Notes: a model not told the origin generated them from the letters alone. Positions 10,983 to 24,209 are shown, counted from the stretch's first letter. The stretch is 64,000 nucleotides of DNA from Gordionus sp. m RMFG-2023 (GCF_954871325.1 NC_088775.1:45671561-45735560), one strand, 5' to 3'. Numbers and translations: made by a program.

Positions 10983-12396
10983 CTAAATTGAGTGGCTTTT
11001 CCAATTCCAGATTATTGAGGATTGATGGATGCTGCGAATCAAGTACCATAGGAGATAGGTCAATACGATTCTCGGAACTTTTGAAAAGATGATTTTCAAG
11101 GTTGTCTTTGAAAGGCTTGATTGAGCATTTATTTTCTGGCATGGAGGCTAATAGGCCGTTGTGGTTTTCATTTATTTCGAAGCTGTAAGGATTGCTTTCG
11201 GTTTCGTAAAAATTTTTCAAGTCGTTCATCATTTTGGCTTGATGTTGGTTATGAATGACAGCTAAATTTTCTTGCGAAGAAGATAAGGGAGATAGTTGGA
11301 ATGAGGATTTGGTTTTGGGGGAGGAGGAAAGGGGAGAATCAGAGGGAGAATTTTGGGTGTCATCCTTACTGGAACCCGTGTTGTAAGACGAATCCTGACT
11401 TTTCCGCTTTCGATTGAATTTTTTGGCGCTCATCACATCGCTGTTATCTGTTATGATACCACTTTTATCGCCTAATTCGGCCAAATTTTGGATGCCTAAA
11501 GTATTAGAGTAATTCCCGTAATTAGCCAGTGTGTTCAAGATATATTCTGGTAGGGATCCATTGATGGTCAAGTTTTGATTGTAAGATAAGGATTGGTGAG
11601 GAAAGTTTTCGAATGCTGGTAGGTGTGAGAGTGGATACGTCATAGGAAATTGGTGTTGTGGGTAAAATAATGAAGGGTGAACGATCAAGGGTTGATGAAG
11701 TGGGTGATTTATGAAATTATTAATTTTATTATCGATATTAACATATGGCAATTCAGGAACAAAGTTAAGACTCTGTTGATGGTATTGATTGTTAACATCC
11801 AAAATATTAGATGTTAAATCTTTGTTATTTTTATCGGTCGCATAAAGGGGCGGTAAACTGAGAGTCTGATGGACCGGAGTGGTCACCGTGCTGTAAAGCC
11901 AAAGCCTTTGATGGTATTGACGCAAATTTTCCAATTGTCGCGTTTTCAGGAATTCAGAGTATTCCCTGATTCTCGGTTCCCGTTTCGCATCTTCCCCTCC
12001 ATGGTCACCCCAATTTAGGGAATTGGTTTCGTTTATACAGCTACTATTGCTGTACTTATCGTTCAAATTCTTAGGGAGACGATACCCATTGACAATTTTT
12101 GCCTCGTTCTCCATATCCCCGAAATTCAAGCAGGACAGATTTTTCTGTAAATCAATTTCGTTAAACATCTTGGCCGCTTCTTGGATGATCCTTGACGCTG
12201 TGATCGGGTTGACAAGCCCGACCGACGTTTTTAAAGTGGGCGTGACTCTCTCGTTCACTCTTTCATAATTAATCTTTGGTTCACTTTCTTCAATAGGTAA
12301 TTTTTTCAAGGTTTCGAATTTTGATAGACTGCTGTTCAGGACCGAATTTTGGCCTTCATTGTTAGAGTTTTCCCCTCTGGGATTTAATACCATCAT
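10983..12396 (-). CDS. E75: E75-type nuclear receptor, N-terminal (A/B domain) coding exon
   Basis: 471 codons plus one base. The ATG at 12396 is chosen because an in-frame TAA lies about 20 bases upstream; a second ATG follows at once. The product is low-complexity and Asn/Ser/Pro/His-rich, with a basic nuclear-localisation-like patch KKFNRKRK near residue 325 and a Ser-rich tract near 345-375. It ends in EKPLNL, which recalls a PxDLS-type CtBP-binding motif (a guess). Nuclear receptor A/B domains are long, disordered and poorly conserved, so identity rests on the exon it splices to. The open frame runs on to 10897, but those last codons (KLIFFLFKIRV...) look intronic. E75 genes of insects have alternative first exons; whether this is one of several cannot be told here. 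Codon use and GC stand out from the surrounding DNA, and no internal stop occurs. Confidence 0.85.
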
Positions 12397-13328
12397 TTTT
12401 TTATATGATGATTTTTAATTGAAAATAATATAGATAATTATCGTTTTTAATTTTCCAATGAGTTTGCCGGGTAAATTATTAAGTTTGAAATGAACGAATT
12501 TCCATGCGACTTTTCTCGCCCAAATTATATAATTTTTTCGGGCAAAGAATATTTAAAGAAATTAAAATATGTTTTTGATTAAGCGTTTGAACCTCAATAA
12601 ATAAATGACTTGTTCCTATATATCTATAGAAATAATTAAGGATTAAATAAATAATTAATAGTAAAATATAGTTTAAAATATTATAAAAATTTAAACTTTA
12701 AAAAATTTTCCGCAAAAAAATATATTTGAGGCGGGGTGACGATAGCCACAACCATAAAAGTTGAAAATTAATGGTTACATGATATAATTATGCAAAATAT
12801 CAATAGTCCATTTGAATTATTCATGATTTATTTTTATTATTTTTTCCATTTCATTATCAAGTAAAAAAATTACATTTATACGTTTTATAACCAAATAGGT
12901 CACCAGAGAGAAATTGTGGTGTATAATAAATAATAGTTTATTAATATGTACGTTTGGCACATAAAGGTCATTGTGAATGTAGTCAACTCTCAGTCCAGTG
13001 GACAAATATTGAAAATAGACAAAGCCGTTACTATTATTTATTATCGTATTTATTTGTATAATAAAATATCTATGGGAAATATAAAGGGATACTACGATAC
13101 GAGAGAGGTAGATTAAACAAATATAATAAAAAATCTCATTGTCCATTTAATATTTTTATATAAAAGTGGTCATAATTAAATAGTATTATTGACCAATTCA
13201 ACCTTGAACGATGTCATATTTGTCATACTAATTCCTTTTAATAATAAATGATAAGACCTTTATTTTTTTTACAAATAATGATAAAAATCAGATATACGCC
13301 GATACCACAATTTTTGCTAGTGTCGTAA
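12397..13328. other. Upstream flank of E75, non-coding
   Basis: Presumed 5' untranslated and promoter region of the minus-strand gene, but no TATA box or initiator can be singled out in such AT-rich DNA. The minus-strand frame 12817-13146 (109 codons) has no recognisable domain and is left uncalled. Confidence 0.4.
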
Positions 13329-13441
13329 GGCCTAGTAATTACCTCTCATTCACAGTTAGCGCGAATTCGCGGCAAATTACAAATTGTATTTTTGTATTGT
13401 TCAACGCGAATTCGCGCTAACTGGGAATGAAAGGTATGGCC
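13329..13441. mobile_element. Palindromic MITE with GCGCGAATTCGCG arms
   Basis: The left arm (CACAGTTAGCGCGAATTCGC) and the right arm (GCGAATTCGCGCTAACTGGG) are almost perfect inverted repeats, and the outer parts (GGCC..CATTC) match too. The loop is about 30 bp. A more decayed relative is nested at 7494-7620. Could fold into a single long hairpin. Confidence 0.75.
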
Positions 13442-16400
13442 GAAAATATACAATAAAATTTTTAGAAAAAGCTGATACGTTAAAAGAATTTAAAATTAAA
13501 TATCAGTCTGAAAATAAAAACAGGAAAACATGAGGTGTAACTTTTTTATTTTATTATATAAAAATTAAAAAGATCTTTAAAAATTAAACATTTTCATGAT
13601 AAATTATAAAAATATTCAATAAATTTTGCAAATATAATATTTTTAACGTAAAATTATATTGAAAATTACAATTTTCTATCATTAAAGAATAAAAAGTAAA
13701 GAAAAATCCTACAACATCCAAATGTATAGTCAGATAGAATTTTAATAAGTCTGATCGGTAATTTCTAAAAATAACAGCTCAAGCCGGATCGGATTTAGAC
13801 CTCCCAAAGTTTGGCGAGATCAGTCAACAATAAGAAAAATCTAACACCAAGCTGGAACATAGATCTGATACTATCTTACCATTTAAATACATATAGTATA
13901 TAAATTAGCTTATTTACCTTATTTTCAAATCATAATCATTATCTATGAATTTTAATCAAAATTTTTTTAAATTAATTATTTTATGTAGAAAATATTAATA
14001 AATGAAAATATTTTTTTTTTATTAAATATTAATATTTATTTTTTTTACCTTTTTGACCCTATGAAATAATTTTTGTTTATAAAAATAACATGATAATTTT
14101 AAATGATTTTTTAATGATATTTGTAATAAAATTTTTTTAAAATATTTATAGGAATTTTAAAATTAAAGTAAATGCCCTCTTAACAGTGACATTACAAATT
14201 TCAACTTGTCTAATTCGAGCATCATTATCAAATTATATTTGATTTGTTAGCGGTTATATCACCATACTGTATCGCAAACGATAATAAAATTATAAAATTC
14301 TTATACTTTTGTAATAAAATTTGTAATAATATGAATAATATTTTTGGCCTATATCATTTCGCCCCCTCCTCCTGATTCATCTTTGAACCACAATTAACCT
14401 TTCCCTTTTGTGCCATAATAGAATAAAAAATGCATTAATATATGATATTCTTCGTCATTCGTTTTCAATTAAAACATACAAAAGAACAAACTTTTTTAAA
14501 AAATATTTTTTCCAATAGATATACACAGATAAATAGTTTTTTTATATTATTCATCGATTCAAATCATTTTCTTTCCATTTCATTTCCCGGTTCATTTTAC
14601 GCATTAGGTTATAAATATAAAGTATAAATTATATATATTATAAGGTATATAAAATAAATATGTATTTTATAATAGGTCAATAAAATTTTGCAAAAAAAAG
14701 ATTGCATTTCCCTTCAATGCATTGCATGCACCTCAGCGAAAACGCTCATAATTCGCAGAGTTTAATGTGTTAGGTCGTCAAATGCCAAAGTAAAAACATA
14801 ATTTGTGTTATTTTTTATATAAATCATTATGGCATGGTAATGGTAATAATAAAATGAAAATTTTAATAAGTTTTTTTTTAATGACAAAACATATTACAAT
14901 ATTATTATGTAATATAATAATATAAAATAGTTTTTATTTCCTTTCTTACTTTTATTTCAGTATTTTATTATTAATTATTAGAATATAGCAAAAAAGAAAA
15001 GACGAGAGGCGATAAAATAAAACGCGAAAATAATTGCATTGTCAGTATTTTTTTAATTTAAAGTAACATTTTCCGTCCTTTCAACTTAATTTCACTTTTC
15101 GATACTTTATTATAATATTTATACTACTTTATTATAATATGTAGTTTTAAAATTATAAAAAACGCAGAAGTAATATTAACCTTAAAAAAGGTTTTTAATT
15201 TCTTAATAATCTGATGTAAAAGGGGAGGGGGGCAGGACTCCTTACAATAATTTTTTTAAATATTGACATTTCGATAAGGGGGAGGGGGATGGATTGAAGC
15301 ACTAAACTATAATGTTTAAAAATTAAGCATTTCATTCTGACCAAATGCTTTCAAAAGTTTGACAAATAATTAAAGCTGCGTCTTATCAGATTAAAATAAA
15401 ATTTTCTTAAAATAATTCGATTCAAAATATAATTCGATTTTAAATATTTTACTTGTATATCTGTTAAATAAACAGAAAAGAACAAATTATAAATATCAGA
15501 TACCTGTAGGCTCAGCTGGAAATTCGACCCTGATGACACTCAAGCTAAAAAAAATTTAAGAGGAAAATCAAGAATATCAATAAAAATGTTGGAAAATCTT
15601 ATAGGAACCGATCCAAGAAATTATAATTAATTACATTTTGAAAGGAGAGAACAGAAACGTTATAAATACTTTTGAACAGAGCAGCTCATAAAGATGTTGA
15701 TATTATCAATTTATTTTAAATGATTAGCATAATTTATATACAGTTTGAAAATTTTTTTATGTGTGTCAAATAGACGATGATTAATTTTAAAATCCAAAAC
15801 TTTTAATAACAGAAAAAAACAATATATGGATTTGTTATCCGGAAAGAATCTATATAAATTCGTTTAAAATTAACCGAAATAGAACTAGCCTGTTTAAAAT
15901 TTCAAACTAAGAACCGGAATGAACTGAACCGTTATGCTTATCGATCAGACACCCTGCTTATAATAGAGCGTTCAATCTTCATTTACTGGTTATACTTTAA
16001 ATTCCCCTTTGAAACAATTTATAAAATACTGCCAAAATTTTCATAATAATCAGGGCTGTCATTTGGGATGGGCTTGAAAATAATATTTCATTTTTGCAAA
16101 TTCATGAGATTCAATATTTTGATTTGGAAAAAACGACAGATTAATGTTTTAAGAAGTAATTGATTTTTGAACTGCAATTCAATCCGATATTATTTAAGAC
16201 AGCGCTTAACCCGCTTATTACCAAGATGTGATAAACACTTAAATTTATATATAAAAATTTATTTTACTTTAAATAAAATAATTTATTGGTAACATAATTA
16301 TAATATCAAAAATTTAATAAAAATAATTGCTCTATGTTCGAAAAATAGAATATTGGGAAGTGGATACATCATTTGTTGGTTAAATATAATTTTTAACATT

Positions 16401-16503
16401 TTATATGAAATAAATATGTCACATATAAGTTGTATTTTTTCGGGTTGTATCGATTTTAAATATAGGATCGGGGATTTGGTTATTTTATGATTGTATATAT
16501 AAT
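13442..16503. other. Non-coding stretch
   Basis: AT-rich, with G-rich words at 15221-15295 (GGGGAGGGGGG, GGGGGAGGGGGATGG) and a degenerate CCGGATCGG-type repeat at about 13755-13870. Short frames at 14442-14627 and 15351-15539 look like chance. Confidence 0.4.
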
Positions 16504-16683
16504 TAGTGTTGTTAAGCACCTCGATTTCGCTAATTTTGAATTAAGATTTTAGCCAAAATAATATTATGTAAGTCTTGAGAATACGAGAAGCCCAACCCTT
16601 CTGTCATATATGAACAAAATCGTCAGTCTTGGGTATATTTTGGCTAAAAATATTGGGAAAAATCGAGTCGTTTTACAACACTA
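16504..16683. mobile_element. MITE, TAGTGTTG family
   Basis: The ends TAGTGTTGTTAAGCACC and GTCGTTTTACAACACTA are inverted. The interior has AAGATTTTAGCCAAAATAAT mirrored by TTTTGGCTAAAAAT, and a drifted ATATATGAACAAAAT core. The target duplication is not clear. Confidence 0.7.
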
Positions 16684-16847
16684 CTTTAATAATATTGTAT
16701 TTATTTTATACAGATTCAATATTTTTAATATTTAAAAAAATAATTATTATTTTAAAAGATAGAGTAGTTAGCCACTAAAGATTTTATATTTTTCTTTGCA
16801 AAAAGAAAAGGATACAAAAATATCTAACGAGTCAAATTCAGCTAATG

Positions 16848-16970
16848 TAGTTAAACAGCCCAATTTAGCCAATTTTTAAAAATGGCTAACACAAGATTTT
16901 ATCCAAAATCAAATTACCAAAGCTTAGAAATTTGCCCACAAACAACATAAAGGTTTAGATTTCTATTGGT
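16848..16970. repeat. Half copy of the TAGTGTTG MITE
   Basis: GTAGTTAAACAGCCCAATTT then TTTTTAAAAATGGCTAAC and AGATTTTATCCAAAAT follow the left half of the family. The right half is not recognisable. Confidence 0.5.
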
Positions 16971-17583
16971 GAAATATCAGCTCATATTTTACATCTTTTG
17001 GTGAATAAAAAAAGAATATACCCTTAATCGTTCGTGAAAGTTAATTGATCTTTTTAAAATAGAAAATATTGATTTTTATGGTCTTGGTTTAGAGATAGAT
17101 ATTAAATATAAATAGTATATAAATATCCGATCGGTATTGGATCCCTTTCGTAGTAATAATGGATCGAATCGGTAAAAAATTATGGATTGGCACACCCCTA
17201 ATTTTTTTGTACAATTTACACCATACATGATTAAAATTGGGATATGACTTAATATCACTGTTATCTATCACTATCTTTTTTCCACTTTATCTTTATATTT
17301 TATTTTAGATGATTGTATAATTTTTTATTATATTCCTAATTATCTCATCTTCTCCTGAATCCTCCAATTCTACTTATGAAATATTTTGATCGTTTCCTTA
17401 TTCTTCTGTGAAATATCTTAATATATTTGGAGTTCCCCATCACCTGAATTTGCTAGCCCTCTTAGTAAGCATTTTTTGAGATTTTGATATACCAATTTTA
17501 CGTTTCATTTTATAATTAACTTTAATAAAGTATATGATTTAGAATTTTCTTTAAAAATAAATTAGATTGGTTACTATATACCA

Positions 17584-18639
17584 CAGACCCGTAGTTTGGA
17601 ATTTTCAGTGGGGGGGGGGGACTGTTTATTTGGGAGAGCCAATATTTTTTGAAATAATAGATAGGTATTTAGAAATTTTTTCTATTTTTATTAAAAATTT
17701 GTAAAAATAAATATTAATATACAAGAGATTTTGATTTTTAAATTTAAACATAAATGAACTAAAAGATATATTTTGGATTATTTTCATATGCTACTCAAAC
17801 TAAATTTTGTATTCTTTTATCCTTCATTGACCTAAAGTATAACGTCAAAAATGAAAATATTGGATAGCTTACGTTATACTCAAATATTATGGGTGGAAAC
17901 AAGTAATTATAATGTAAGATGTCTGCCTGTCTGAGTACCCTAAGGTACCTGAGGGTAGTTAAAGTTGGTATTTTAAAAGAATATTCGTCTTCTTAGGAGT
18001 ATAATCTTCGTTCTCTTTATAAAAATCTTCGTCCTCTTTAAATTTTTATATATTATTTTAATATTTGATAATTTGATATGTATTAATTAGCGTTTAATTA
18101 TGATCACATGGTAGGCAAGAAGTAGTTTGCCATAATGGATGTTTTGAAAAAGTATTCGTCCTGTTCATATAAAAATATTCGCCCTCTTTAAATTTTTCAA
18201 AATATTATATTATTATTTGACATGTATTGAATTAACGTTTAGGTAAGAAGGAAGTAGTTTACAATATCTATAATTTATCGTAATTATTCAATTAATTAAA
18301 TCTGGCTAACATTGACTGACTTATCATGTTCAAGAAGAGATTGAGAAGAATCATCATACTGACCAACACTAGTGTCTTTTTGCTGAAGAATAAAAAGGGC
18401 GGATATTGTTTGTTTTTTCATTTAATGAAGTGAATCGATATTTTATAACTAATTCTTGTTTATCCAATTAATTTGGCTAAAAAAATTTAATAACTAAAAT
18501 TTTTCTAAGAATTTTATTTTTTCATTTAGATTGAATTGTTAATGGGGAATTAAAATTTAATAACTAATATTTTTTTTAAATTTGAGGGCCGGAAATTTTT
18601 TTGGTACCAAATATTTTATCGACCGTGGCTGCGGGCCTG
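17584..18639. mobile_element. Probable DNA transposon remnant with CAGACCCGTAG ends
   Basis: The left end CAGACCCGTAGTTTGG and the right end CGTGGCTGCGGGCCTG are inverted with several mismatches. The poly-G just inside the left end is like other non-autonomous elements here. Inside, a block with ATTCGTC/CCTCTTTAAATTTTT and AAGAAGTAGTTTGCC-like sequence is duplicated (about 17970-18130 and 18140-18265). No target duplication could be confirmed and no coding region is seen. Confidence 0.45.
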
Positions 18640-20263
18640 CTATGCACAGTTAAAAAGTCACAACAATTTTTATTAAATAGTTATTTAAATGGTAGTGATT
18701 AATATTGCATGAAGACAATATCAAATATATATAATAAAATTTAACGCATGATAACGGAATGTATCAATGTTCGTCCCCATACCTAGCAACAGCAAGTTAG
18801 TCCTTGAAATAAATAAAAAGTTATAATCGTAAATAACTCTCTTGTCGCTAAGATAGATCTTTCGTTTATTAAATATAATCCATTCCATCTTATATTCCTT
18901 ATTATTATAAATCGTATTTTATTAATTTTAATATTTATTAGATAGATAGAGGTTAATTTTCTATTAAAAATAAAGTATATTTAATATCATTTTGTTTACC
19001 ATTATTTACCCGCATCCCCATTTTTCATAAAAAATTTTTCAAAAGGATAAAAAATAAAATAAAGTAACGTACAATGTACTTTTTATTATATTTTATTGTA
19101 TTTATAAATAATGTGTATTTTAAAGTGTTTTTTTTTCTTTTTTTTAAAAAAATTTTCTTATGAATGTATATGTATGACGTTATGGTCAATCTTAGGTGGG
19201 AAATTTTTAAAGAATAGAAAGTTTAATTTTAGTTGGGAAAAGATTTATTTTTTATTGATTTTTTACGTAGATAGAAGATGTTTGGAGGTCAGTAAGTAAA
19301 AGTGATGGTACATTTATTAAATTAATTTTATCGTGGAAAATAATTTAACTAAGCTACTTGCAAGCCTGAACCGGTTTCAGGCTTAAAAATATAATAAAAA
19401 TTCAGGCTGGGGTCTACTTTGAATCTTTTTTCAAGAATCATAACAATATAAATTAGTAAAAAAATCTTATAACTCCTCATATTTTATATTTATTTTAATT
19501 TGAAACATTTGGAAAAATATAACAAAAATCAATCAAAGATAAAAATCCGGCCGAGCAAAATATTTTTTAAAAAATGGGCTTGAAAATGAATATTGTTTAA
19601 AATCTGAGCCGGTCAGAGCTTGGAAGTATTATTTTTTTCAAATTCCGGGTCGGGCCTAAAATTTCGATTGCATATTTATATAATATTAGATCTGTAACCA
19701 AATTAGGTCTGATATATAACAAAAAAAATTATAAAAACCATTGGTTTTTTATATTTAATTCTTCATTTAATATTTCAATTTGTCAAAAATAATAGACTAA
19801 TTAAAAGAAAGGAATATAAATATTTCTTGACGTAGGCAAACTCTCTTTTGAAGCGTGTGAAATTGACGTTGGCATAAAGTTTTAAGAAAATTTAAAGCTT
19901 TATACTTAAACCCACCATGGTATTTGGAACTTTAGGGATTCATGTGGTTATTTAAATTTTTAAATTTATTCATTTCCGACCTGGCCACGCAAAGCGATTA
20001 ATATAAAAATGGTCCTGTCCCCAACTAGGATATTTTGTTCTTCTGAGGTATCAGTTGTGACGTCGGTCTTATTCATTGTTTAGGCCACATGGTTCAAGCG
20101 ATGTTAGCTGAAGGAGAGAGATATATTAATAATTGCCATTAAAGTAACGTGTCGAGAATGACGACGTTTAGGAAAGTCACAGTAAAGTATGTGTTATCCA
20201 AAGCAGTGCCCTCTATCATGGTTGGGGTATGATAATTAGAATCATGAAGAGGTCGGGTTTCAG
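18640..20263. other. Non-coding stretch with a CCCGG-type repeat
   Basis: Positions 19360-19665 hold degenerate repeats (AAGCCTGAACCGG, GGGTCGGGCCTAAAA). Positions 19830-20260 are less AT-rich and appear unique, but I recognise no product in any frame. The frame at 19111-19299 looks like chance. Confidence 0.35.
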
Positions 20264-20330
20264 TGGCGTAACTAAGGTCTGTTATTCGGGGTCAGGACAT
20301 CCCATTGTCCAAAAATGTTTATATGACATA
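20264..20330. repeat. Single transposon end, CAGTGGCGTAACTAAGG
   Basis: The sequence CAGTGGCGTAAC resembles the ends CAATGGCGTCACTAG at 48172 and GTGACGCCACTG at 51583. No partner end was located nearby, so only a solo end is called. Confidence 0.4.
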
Positions 20331-21269
20331 TTTAATATATATATATTTGAAATACATCGGATAATTACTAAACCGGTCGAAAAACATTTTATGATATATT
20401 CGCTATAATTTATTCATTTACTTGGGATTGCTCGTATACTGTAATCTTCAAACGATAAATCTGAATTAAACACAAGGCTAAAAATATTTCAAGTATGTTA
20501 GAATATATTCACCACACATAACAGTTAATTCTTCTAAAATATGGCTAAAACTGAAAGTTGGAATTCAAAGACCTGGGTTAATTACTCCAAGAAATTTTGA
20601 ATAATATTTCATAAAATCAATATTTATACCTTACTAGATACATTAATAACACAAAATTTTCTGGCCATACTAAATTAATTGAACATATTTTATTGCCAAA
20701 ATCTAGATAGCAAAAGCCAGTTATATAATTAGTATAATTATATTGGTTTTATCCGTTTCCAATATTGTAAACAGTTACTAAATATTAAAGGTAATATGAC
20801 CAATTTTGATACAATTATTTAAGCTCTATTAAGCCTTTAAATCGTTTTCAAAGTCCCATGCAAATATAAAAATTGTTAATGATATTAGAGTCCTTAGCTG
20901 TGCATTACAAGAGGTTAAATGAAAAGGTAACTTAAGTCTAACTTCTATGCAAAATAATTAAAATCTCATTCCCAACTATCAAAATATATTTTAAGAAATG
21001 GATAATGAGAATTAAACTAAAGATGTAATTCATAGAAATTTTTTATATATATTTCTAATGATTTTTTACCCAGTAAACATATATTTTTGAATTATTTCTT
21101 ATGACTTATGCAAAACTTCTTTTGATTCAATTCTATTTATTTTACCAGTGAATTTTATTATCTAATGTGATTTATACTTTTAGCGATATTTAAACAATTT
21201 TTAATATTCACAATTTGTAAATTAATTATAATTATATTTGCATCAATTAGCGTTTAGTAATGATAGTGA

Positions 21270-21660
21270 ATGGGAAGCCGAGCCAGAATTAAAAATTTTT
21301 TTTGTTGTAACCCGACCCGAGCAGGAATTTTTTGTTCCAGCCCAACCAAAATTTTTTTGGAATTGAGTTTAAATATTATAATATCATAGCAAAAATTAAT
21401 AATTATGTGTATGCATTCACAAATAGTTAATTTGGTAAGTGTAAATTACGTAAATGAGTAAGTGAAGTGTGTTAGATGAAAATGACACGTGACTCTGATA
21501 GTCACACTCGATGAAACAAATGACTATTGAGGATATTTCTAATATTTATTTTTGGGACTTGCGTTGGGCTGCCCTCTTACAACCAGACTCGAGCCCAAGG
21601 AAAACTTTTCAATGCCCGAGCCCGAACCGAGCCGCCTATGCAGGACTCTACAGATGTACC
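21270..21660. repeat. CCCGAGC-rich repeat, worn hAT-like copy
   Basis: AACCCGACCCGAGCAGG, AGCCCAACC and a right part CCTATGCAGGACTCTACAG resemble the CAGAGACCTGCAGG family. Overlapping frames at 21511-21745 arise from this repeat and a following G-rich tract (21690-21712) and are not genes. Confidence 0.45.
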
Positions 21661-22149
21661 ACTTATGGTCCTCATGAGCTCGAAGGCGTGGGGGGGGTGG
21701 GGGGGGGTGGTAGAGAGCTTTGAGCTAAGTCTATCAATGGTATGATTTTAGAACTTGCATGTAGGAATGATAATGTCGGAGCCTAACCGAAGGTTTACAT
21801 CGATTTGAAGTTCTTCTTTAGATAATATGAATCCAAGGTGAGAGTTTTGGATGGCTCAGAGCCATTAGTTTCCTTATCATAAATGTATGGATGAATGCTT
21901 TTGCATGTCGTTTTGAAAATTCAAAATTTATTGAATAGTCAGAACCCCTATTGTTGGCGGGGAGGGGAGGTTTACGCAATAAATTTCATCATAGTCTTGT
22001 GATAAGGATTATTTTATGTGCATTTTTGATTAAATAGAAAATAAAAGCGTCATAACTCCCCTCCTCGTGGTAGAAGCCTCTGGCTACTATTATACGAGGT
22101 ATCATGTAAGCCAAATGATTTTTAACGTGATTTATTACATGGCGGATAT

Positions 22150-22310
22150 ACTAGAGTCCTGCATCGAACCTATATTAGTTCCCAAAAAATTTCTGAATCA
22201 TTTCTAGGTCCAAGTCCGCCATAAAAATTTTTTTAGGATTTGCCCTGTCTGGCTCGAAAATCAAAAATTAAATTAGGTCCAGTCCGCCCAACCCGCCCAA
22301 ATTTTTTTTA
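22150..22310. repeat. CCCGG-rich repeat remnant
   Basis: AGAGTCCTGCATCGAACC followed by TAGGTCCAGTCCGCCCAACC. It looks like one end of the CAGAGACCTGCAGG family. Confidence 0.4.
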
Positions 22311-23246
22311 AAAATTGTAAAATGATTATATTTCTTAAATATCAAAAATGTGAAAGCAGGAACATTAATAAGTATGAAGTTCATTTTAATATAATTATTT
22401 AAAAATAATCAAGCAATTTTCCCGTTTAAAGTATTTTATTTTAATATAAAGCCCCATAAGTCTTATAATAATTAATGATTCAAGAGTTTAACGTTTAAAA
22501 TGTCTGGTTTCTTGAGAAACTCTTTATAAGCATGTTGTTTATATTCATAATAATACAATACCGATATGTACTTTATTAAATAATAAAATAATGGAAGGTA
22601 GTATAAATAAAAAATTTAATTTTTAGTATTTAAAAAAAGAGAAGTGCTTGTTACAAAAACAAAACAATAACAAGCCAATTTGAAATCAAACTAAGCTAAA
22701 CAAAAATATGAACTCGAATTCGCAAAAATTTATATTTATAATTTATAAAATGTTTTTTTTTGTTATAAAAAGGTCCTATTTTACATAAAAATGGTTAAAT
22801 TTATCATAAACAATTTGAGTTTCCATTCCCAAACAATTCAATTGATAATGAAAATCTCTATTTTTTTTAAAAAAAGGAGAATAAGTCAAATCTAAAAATG
22901 ATTTTAACCCTTCATAGCACTGGAAAAAAAAATATTGCGAGAGAATGGGTGGATCTTACTCGGACCCCTTAGATACGCTATATCTATCAAACTAATTTGT
23001 AGCATTCATATTTTAAACATATATTAAATTAACTCCTACTTAGTAACTTTAACCGTTATTAGAATATTTTATGATAACTTGTGCCAAGAAAGTCAAAAAT
23101 ATTATTAAAACGACACATTATTTTAATATGTAACAATATTATATAATATATAAATATAATTGATGATGTAGCATGTTCATTATGGCTTCTTCATATAATA
23201 TAACTCTAATGGAAATGATGTATAGAAGGTAATTATTTATATATAG
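22311..23246. other. Non-coding stretch
   Basis: AT-rich; no gene or repeat boundary recognised. Confidence 0.4.
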
Positions 23247-23809
23247 CATTGACGTAACAAGGGGTGGGAAAAGAGAAATCCCCTTCTTTCAGAAATTTGT
23301 AGTGTTGTTAAACGGCTCATTTTGAGCCGATTTTTAAAAACGGCTAACTCAATATTTTATTTGCTCATAGATGCACAAAGGTTTGAACATCTATTAACAA
23401 AATCTCGAGGCTTAGACAATATTTTACTAGCTAAAATATTGAGTTAGCCGTTTTTAAAAATCGGCTCAAATCGCGCTGTTTATCAACACTAGAAATTTGC
23501 CTGTTCTCGTAAATATCATTTTAAGCTAATAAAAAATTTTCCCCTATACATCCCTAACCCCCCTCTCTCTCAAAAGTTGTGTTTTAATATAACACTATAA
23601 ATAATGATTAGAGAGAAAAATTAAGTTAATATCTTTTTAAAATAACAACTTATTTAAAATTTTTAGAAAAGCATAAAACCCAATTTTTATAAAATATTTA
23701 ACATAGCATAGCCAAAGTAAGTGGACCTAAAGGCCCAATATAATTTATGAGGAGAAACTCACCTAATATTGCCCCCCCCCCCTATGGAAAAATCCTGGCT
23801 ACGCCTATG
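23247..23809. mobile_element. Non-autonomous hAT-like element, CAT..GACGTAAC ends
   Basis: The left end CATTGACGTAACAAGG and the right end CCTGGCTACGCCTATG are inverted. The flanks ATATATAG (23239-23246) and ATTTATAG (23810-23817) match at 7 of 8, fitting an 8-bp duplication. The body resembles 7158-7654, including the poly-C near the right end. A younger MITE interrupts it at 23300. Confidence 0.7.
23300..23491. mobile_element. MITE, TAGTGTTG family, nested
   Basis: 192 bp with the exact 8-bp target duplication GAAATTTG on both sides (23292-23299 and 23492-23499). The ends are TAGTGTTGTTAAACGGC and a matching inverted end; AACGGCTAACTCAATATTTT is mirrored on the right. It lies inside the element at 23247-23809, so it is the later insertion. 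Confidence 0.9.
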
Positions 23810-24209
23810 ATTTATAGTTAATATATCAATTCTACTAAAACAGATGAAAAAGTTATGCAAATGATTAAGAAAAATGATAAAAGACCAATCTGAAGCTAAA
23901 TAATTAAATAGAGGGAGGGGGGATTAGATAAAGCTAGTGCTCTGGCATCGGTAGAATTTTCTCTCATGATATAGATCTAGGTTTTGTTAATAAAAAAATA
24001 ATAAATCCTTTTATTTAGGTATATAATTAGGTTATAGAATTTAATTTATGCTTATATGCAATTTGAATGTGCTGATACCTATGACCGTTATTTCAGGTCC
24101 GGTGCTTTCTTCGATTTCTCAGATTAATGCTAATTATTTCTAAATAATAATTTAATCTAGTTTTTTGGATAATATAAGATTTTATTTTTAACTGAAACAT
24201 CCTATACTT

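Noticed and set aside
12023-12268. 81-codon plus-strand frame
   Set aside because: Antisense shadow of the E75 N-terminal exon.
12817-13146. 109-codon minus-strand frame
   Set aside because: Long for AT-rich DNA but with no domain, signal or splice partner; I/Y/N-rich composition fits chance.
21511-21745. Two overlapping plus-strand frames with Gly-rich tails
   Set aside because: Products of the CCCGAGC repeat and a poly-G tract.
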